9,555 nt of DNA from Planctomycetota bacterium (GTDB lineage Bacteria > Planctomycetota > SBBH01 > JACQRN01). The stretch covers positions 1 through 9,555 of the forward strand of contig JACQRN010000086.1 of the NCBI GenBank assembly GCA_016206515.1. The letters are read 5' to 3'. The notes below the pieces were generated by a model that made no database searches, was not told where the DNA came from, and saw nothing but the letters and a program-made list of their open reading frames with translations. Numbering within the stretch: position 1 is the first letter of the stretch; each line of letters starts with the position of its first letter. Of this stretch, positions 6,843 through 9,555 are shown one piece after another. The translations under genes and the position numbers were made by a program.

Positions 6843-7291
6843 CACGCCCCCTTGCGCATCTCCAGCGCATCCCGCAAGCGGTCGAGCGAACGCGCGACCT
6901 CGACCTGCGAGCGGCGCGGCATCCCCCCCAGGATACGGCCGAGCGCGCGCTCGTGGCGCGCCACCTGCGCGCGCGCGGCGCGGCGGCCCGCGGGGGTCAG
7001 CCGCAGCACGACCGAGCGGCGGTCGGACGGTGCGAGCGAACGCGCGACCAGCCCGCGCGCGACCAGCCGAGAGACGATTCCCGTGACGTTCCCAGCGGTC
7101 ACCAGAAGCGCGCGGGAGAGCGCCCCGGCGGTCATCCCCTCCGGGTGGCGCGACAGCTGCGCCAGGACGTCGAACTGCGGCAGCGTCGTGGCTTGGTCGA
7201 TCCGCGCCTGCGCATGCTGGACGTGGCGCAGGACGAGGCCGTGGCACTTCGCCAGGCGCACCCACAGCGCCGCGGCGGATTTGCCGGTCAC
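6842..7291 (-). CDS. MarR-family winged-helix transcriptional regulator
   Basis: This 149-residue DNA-binding protein is of MarR type, typically a dimeric repressor released by an aromatic or acyl-CoA ligand. An N-terminal dimerisation helix precedes LPQFDVLAQLSRHPEGMT (37-54). The helix-turn-helix is roughly 52-79 (GALSRALLVTAGNVTGIVSRL). The wing carries the family signature SDRRSVVLRLTPAGRR (89-104). The length is typical. The GTG start at 7291 overlaps the Rid stop by 4 nt (GTGA); the nearest purine-rich stretch is rather far upstream, so translation probably depends on coupling. Embedded in the operon it probably regulates, it is the likely sensor for this run and perhaps for the divergent ligase. 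No clear palindromic operator was found between the divergent genes. Confidence 0.9.
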   Translation of the reverse strand: MTGKSAAALWVRLAKCHGLVLRHVQHAQARIDQATTLPQFDVLAQLSRHPEGMTAGALSRALLVTAGNVTGIVSRLVARGLVARSLAPSDRRSVVLRLTPAGRRAARAQVARHERALGRILGGMPRRSQVEVARSLDRLRDALEMRKGA

Positions 7292-7722
7292 GCGATCACC
7301 GCCGTCCCCTCGATCTCCACCTTCGCGCCGGGCTCCAGGAGCGCCTTCACCTCGACCAGCGCCATCGCCGGGAAGTGGCGCCCCATGACCGCTCGGTACG
7401 CCTCGCCGATCGCGCGGCGATCCGCGATGTACTTCCGCTTGTCGGTGACGTAGATCGTCAGGCGCGCGAGGTCCTTCGGCCGCCCCCCCGCCTCGCGCAC
7501 GACGGCGACGACGTTTTCCAATCCCTTCCGGAACTGGCACGGGAAATCCTTGCAGACGATCCGGTGCGAGGCGTCCCAGGCGACCTGCCCCGCGACGAAC
7601 AGCAGGCGCCCCCCCGCCGGACAGAGGATCCCGTTCGAATACCCCTTCGGCGCCCCGAGCGCAGGGGGATTGACGATCTCCTGTCTCCTGTCTCCCGTCT
7701 TCTGTCTCCTTTTCCTCTTCAA
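7288..7722 (-). CDS. Rid-family (YjgF/YER057c/UK114) protein
   Basis: This 144-residue protein has the Rid fold, whose best-known members hydrolyse reactive enamine/imine intermediates. Family features are NPPALGAPKGYSNGI (18-32), LLFVAGQVAWD (40-50), FRKGLENVVAVVREAGG (64-80), LTIYVTD (88-94) and EIEGTAVIA at the end. The catalytic Arg of RidA (FPARSCVEV in E. coli) is Met120 here (FPAMALVEV), so it belongs to a non-RidA subgroup and imine deaminase activity is uncertain. The TTG start at 7722 is supported by a 4-nt overlap with the SDR stop (TTGA) and by GGAGG 5 nt upstream. This makes residues 2-15 (KRKRRQKTGDRRQE) a basic tail that includes the translated heptamer repeat. No conventional in-frame start lies nearer the Rid domain. 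Confidence 0.88.
   Translation of the reverse strand: MKRKRRQKTGDRRQEIVNPPALGAPKGYSNGILCPAGGRLLFVAGQVAWDASHRIVCKDFPCQFRKGLENVVAVVREAGGRPKDLARLTIYVTDKRKYIADRRAIGEAYRAVMGRHFPAMALVEVKALLEPGAKVEIEGTAVIA
7675..7709 (-). repeat. heptanucleotide tandem repeat, array C
   Basis: There are five units on the minus strand: GGAGACA, GAAGACG, GGAGACA, GGAGACA, GGAGATC. It lies inside the predicted first 16 codons of the Rid gene and encodes the RRQKTGDRRQEI stretch. Confidence 0.88.
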
Positions 7723-8492
7723 TTCCCCCTCCCCCCATCCAACGCGACCGCCTGCCCATGAATCGCTCCCGCGGCGCCCGTACATAGGAACGCGACCACG
7801 CCGGCCACCTCCTCGGGCCGCAGGAACCTCCCCTGGGGCCCCAGGCGCTCGAACGCGGCGCGGATCTCGGCCTCCGGACGGGCCGTCCTCTCGGCGACGC
7901 GTGCGATGTTGCGACCGGTCATGTCGGTATCGACGTACCCCGGGCAGACCGCGTTGACGGTCACCCCCTTGCCCGCGACCTCCGCGGCGAGGGAGCGCGT
8001 CAGCCCAACCAGGGCGTGCTTGGCCGCGGCGTACGGGGCGATGTAGGGGGCCCCGTGCAGCCCTGCGACCGAGGCGATGTTCACGACGCGCCCCCAGCCG
8101 CGCTCGAGCATCCCCGGCAGGAGCGCCTGCGTGCAGAGGAACGCGCTCGTGGCGTTCCAGGCGAACATCCGGTTCCACTCCTCGAGGGTCACGCGAGAGA
8201 ACGGGTCCGAGGACGACCCTCCGGCGTTGTTCACGAGGATGTCGGCCCCCCCCAGGGCCGCGCGCGCCTTGTCGGCGAGCGTCCGCACGGAGGACGCCTC
8301 CGTGACGTCGCACGCGAGCGCGTGCGCCTCGGTCCCCGCCTCCATCAACGCGCGCGCGAGCTCCTCCAACGGACCCTGCGTGCGCGCCACCAGAAGCAGC
8401 CGCGCCCCCTCCGCGGCAAGCGCGCGGGCGGCAGCCGCCCCGATCCCGCGGCTGGCGCCGGTGACGACCGCCCCCTTCCCGCGCAACGTCAT
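7719..8492 (-). CDS. short-chain dehydrogenase/reductase (SDR)
   Basis: This 257-residue classical SDR is a cytoplasmic NAD(P)-dependent alcohol/ketone oxidoreductase. The cofactor loop TGASRGIG lies at 11-18, CDV at 61-63 and NNAG at 88-91. The catalytic tetrad is Asn113, Ser141 (NIASVAG), Tyr154 and Lys158 (YAAAK). PGYVDTDM follows about 30 residues later, and the C-terminus is GAIHGQAVALDGG. The length is standard. It resembles FabG-like 3-oxoacyl reductases and could serve as the hydroxyacyl-CoA dehydrogenase step of the cluster, which is inference. The ATG at 8492 has no Shine-Dalgarno sequence but has TAAAGT exactly 6 nt upstream, so it may be translated from a leaderless transcript. 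Confidence 0.94.
   Translation of the reverse strand: MTLRGKGAVVTGASRGIGAAAARALAAEGARLLLVARTQGPLEELARALMEAGTEAHALACDVTEASSVRTLADKARAALGGADILVNNAGGSSSDPFSRVTLEEWNRMFAWNATSAFLCTQALLPGMLERGWGRVVNIASVAGLHGAPYIAPYAAAKHALVGLTRSLAAEVAGKGVTVNAVCPGYVDTDMTGRNIARVAERTARPEAEIRAAFERLGPQGRFLRPEEVAGVVAFLCTGAAGAIHGQAVALDGGRGN
7728..7732 (-). promoter_or_regulatory. Shine-Dalgarno deciding a TTG start for the Rid gene
   Basis: GGAGG on the minus strand is followed by GGGAA (5 nt) and then TTG at 7722-7720. Together with the TTGA stop/start overlap, this makes the unusual TTG start credible. Confidence 0.6.
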
Positions 8493-8498
8493 GCCATT

Positions 8499-8504
8499 AC
8501 TTTA
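8499..8504 (-). promoter_or_regulatory. candidate leaderless -10 element of the SDR gene
   Basis: TAAAGT on the minus strand ends 6 nt before the ATG at 8492. If it is a -10 hexamer, position +1 is the A of ATG. It sits in a short AT-rich island (8496-8515) between the creatininase stop and the SDR start, which stands out against the GC-rich surroundings. No good -35 is visible. Confidence 0.4.
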
Positions 8505-8512
8505 AATCTAAA

Positions 8513-9268
8513 CTATCTTCCCGTCAAACCCGCAACCGCCTCCGCCAGGATCGCCCCGAGAATCGCTGCCGTCCGTCGGCCCTCCTCCGCCGTCGCCTCC
8601 GCGGGCCAACCGAAGTACGCCTCCGGCCCGCCCGCCTCGCCGAACGTCCGCTTCCCCTCGCGGATCGCCTTCGAGAGCGACACGGGGTTCGGCGGGAGGC
8701 GCTTGCGAATCTCCTCGCGCACCAGGTCGGGCCTCTCGGCCATCACGACCGACCCCTCGAAGCGCCCCGCGTGGCACGCGCCGCTCTTGAACTCGTCCGT
8801 CAGGCGCGTCACCCACGGCTTGCGCGTGATGTCGGGGAACGCCACCGCCAGAAGCCGCTCGGACCGGATCGCGGAGGCCATCGCCTCGATCGAGACGATG
8901 TGGGAGGGGTCCAGATGCGCGGAGGCGATCGCGAGCGTCTTCACCCCTTGCGCGGCGAGCGACCGGGCGATGTCGACCAGGAGCGCCGTCGCCGTCTCGG
9001 GGCGGATCGACACGGTCCCCGGGAAGGACGCGCCGTACCCCGCCGACGTGTAGGCAAGTGGCGGCAGGAGAAGCGCCTCGTGCCCCCTCTCCGACAGAAG
9101 CCGCGCCCCCTCGCGCGCCATCCCCTCGGCGATGATCACGTCGGTCAGGAGAGGAAGGTGCGGCCCGTGCGCCTCGACGGCGCCGACCGGCAGAACCGCC
9201 ACGAGCCGCGCGCGGTCGAGCGCCTCGACCTCCTTCCAGGTCATCGTGGCGAGGGTGTGGACGCCCAC
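8513..9268 (-). CDS. creatininase-family metal-dependent hydrolase
   Basis: This 251-residue protein is a predicted amidohydrolase of the creatininase family, whose members open cyclic amides or cleave formamides with a two-metal site. Metal ligands are visible: Glu32 and His34 (VGAVEAHGPHLPL), Asp43 (TD), His118 and Asp120 (SAHLDPSH). They match Glu34, His36, Asp45, His120 and Glu122 of Pseudomonas creatininase with the same spacing, except that the last is Asp. HAGRFEGS (166-173) matches the family HAGxxETS element. The usual NGHGGN-type motif is replaced by SAHLDPSH, so this is a divergent member of unknown substrate. The GTG start at 9268 has GGAGA about 10 nt upstream, from a repeat array. 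ATG 9244 (MTWKEVEAL) is an alternative. It is first in the minus-strand run, and the SDR gene starts 20 nt after its stop. Confidence 0.88.
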   Translation of the reverse strand: MGVHTLATMTWKEVEALDRARLVAVLPVGAVEAHGPHLPLLTDVIIAEGMAREGARLLSERGHEALLLPPLAYTSAGYGASFPGTVSIRPETATALLVDIARSLAAQGVKTLAIASAHLDPSHIVSIEAMASAIRSERLLAVAFPDITRKPWVTRLTDEFKSGACHAGRFEGSVVMAERPDLVREEIRKRLPPNPVSLSKAIREGKRTFGEAGGPEAYFGWPAEATAEEGRRTAAILGAILAEAVAGLTGR

Positions 9269-9276
9269 GCCCCGAT

Positions 9277-9311
9277 TCTCTCCTGTCTCCCGCCTCCTGT
9301 CTCCTGACTCC
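9277..9311 (-). repeat. heptanucleotide tandem repeat, array D
   Basis: There are five units on the minus strand: GGAGTCA, GGAGACA, GGAGGCG, GGAGACA, GGAGAGA. It fills most of the 55-nt spacer between the divergent creatininase and ligase genes. Its last unit could serve as a somewhat distant Shine-Dalgarno sequence for GTG 9268. Confidence 0.85.
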
Positions 9312-9317
9312 TATACT
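9312..9317 (+). promoter_or_regulatory. candidate leaderless -10 element of the CoA ligase gene
   Basis: TATACT, one base from the TATAAT consensus, ends exactly 6 nt before the ATG at 9324, which puts +1 on the A of ATG. There is no Shine-Dalgarno sequence upstream of this ATG, and no recognisable -35 at 16-18 nt spacing. Confidence 0.45.
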
Positions 9318-9323
9318 TTCCGA

Positions 9324-9555
9324 ATGCCCTTCTCCCCCCCCGAATCATTCAACCTCGCCGATTACTGCCTCGACGCGCGGGTCCGGGAAGGGCGCGGCGG
9401 ACGCACCGCAATCCTCTGCGGGGAGCGGCGCCTGACGTATACGCAGGTCCAGGCGCTCGCCAACCGGTTCGGGAACGTCCTCACCTCCCTCGGCGTCCGG
9501 CAGGAGGAGCGGGTCCTGATCGCGCTGCCGGACATCCCGGAGTTCCCCGCCGCCC
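9324..9555 (+). CDS. benzoate-CoA ligase family AMP-dependent synthetase, 3' partial
   Basis: Seventy-seven N-terminal residues of an adenylate-forming acyl/aryl-CoA ligase are visible; the gene runs off the window. The segments FNLADYCLDARVREGRGGRT, AILCGERRLTYTQVQALANR and FGNVLTSLGVRQEERVLIAL read like the start of benzoate- and hydroxybenzoate-CoA ligases (family pattern: N-A-D-Y, EGRGDK, LTYxxL, NRxGNxL, LGVxxEERVLLxLPDxPEF). The ATP- and CoA-binding motifs lie beyond the end, so substrate class is a family-level guess. It is divergent from the nine-gene run and would supply the CoA thioester the other enzymes act on. Confidence 0.85.
   Translation, partial: MPFSPPESFNLADYCLDARVREGRGGRTAILCGERRLTYTQVQALANRFGNVLTSLGVRQEERVLIALPDIPEFPAA

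Noticed and set aside
6843..7265. 141-residue N-terminal extension of the crotonase frame
   Set aside because: It is MarR coding sequence read out of frame. ATG 6842 with AGGGGG upstream and a TGATG junction is the natural start.
7292..7759. N-terminal extension of the MarR frame
   Set aside because: It overlaps the whole Rid gene out of frame. GTG 7291 gives a normal 149-residue MarR protein with a 4-nt overlap.
8017..9053. Plus-strand open frame opposite the SDR and creatininase genes
   Set aside because: It is antisense to two genes with complete active-site motifs and shows no domain of its own.
9269..9323. MarR operator palindrome in the divergent spacer
   Set aside because: A MarR site would be expected here, but apart from the repeat array no convincing inverted repeat of 16-20 bp could be seen.

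Overview
This is a high-GC (about 70% by eye) bacterial window with strong GC3 bias and very compact gene packing. Nothing in it fixes the phylum. The tricorn-type protease, the high GC and the mix of apparently leaderless and Shine-Dalgarno starts suggest a soil or sediment bacterium of a poorly cultured lineage, which is inference only.

Layout. (1) 1-2231, plus strand: the C-terminal two thirds of a tricorn-like S41 protease, whose 5' part is missing or lies off the window. (2) 9268-2241, minus strand: nine genes in one tightly packed, probably co-transcribed run. In transcription order they encode a creatininase-family metallohydrolase, an SDR oxidoreductase, a Rid-family protein, a MarR regulator, an enoyl-CoA hydratase/isomerase, an acyl-CoA dehydrogenase, a thioredoxin-fold [2Fe-2S] ferredoxin, a PaaA-like diiron protein and an Old Yellow Enzyme-type flavin reductase. 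Most junctions overlap by 1-4 nt (TTGA, GTGA, ATGA, TGATG). (3) 9324 to the window end, plus strand and divergent: the start of a benzoate-CoA-ligase-family AMP-dependent ligase. No stretch over 300 bases lacks a gene.

How the genes may work together (inference). The ligase would make an aryl-CoA. The diiron protein, with the ferredoxin as electron carrier, could oxygenate or epoxidise the ring as PaaA does with phenylacetyl-CoA. The PaaG-like crotonase, OYE reductase, SDR and acyl-CoA dehydrogenase would isomerise, reduce and beta-oxidise the product. The Rid protein and creatininase-type amidohydrolase hint at a nitrogen-bearing substrate such as an aminobenzoate. MarR would be the local sensor. 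A PaaA-like subunit without PaaB/C/D/E in view, paired with its own ferredoxin and a stand-alone OYE, does not match a textbook pathway and is the main candidate for a new system.

A second unexplained layer is a heptanucleotide tandem repeat (GGAGACW on the minus strand). It occurs four times, always in the sense orientation at the 5' end of a minus-strand gene. Two arrays supply the Shine-Dalgarno GGAG, and two are apparently translated into N-terminal tails. Separately, two genes (ligase and SDR) have a TANNNT hexamer exactly 6 nt before ATG, suggesting leaderless transcripts.
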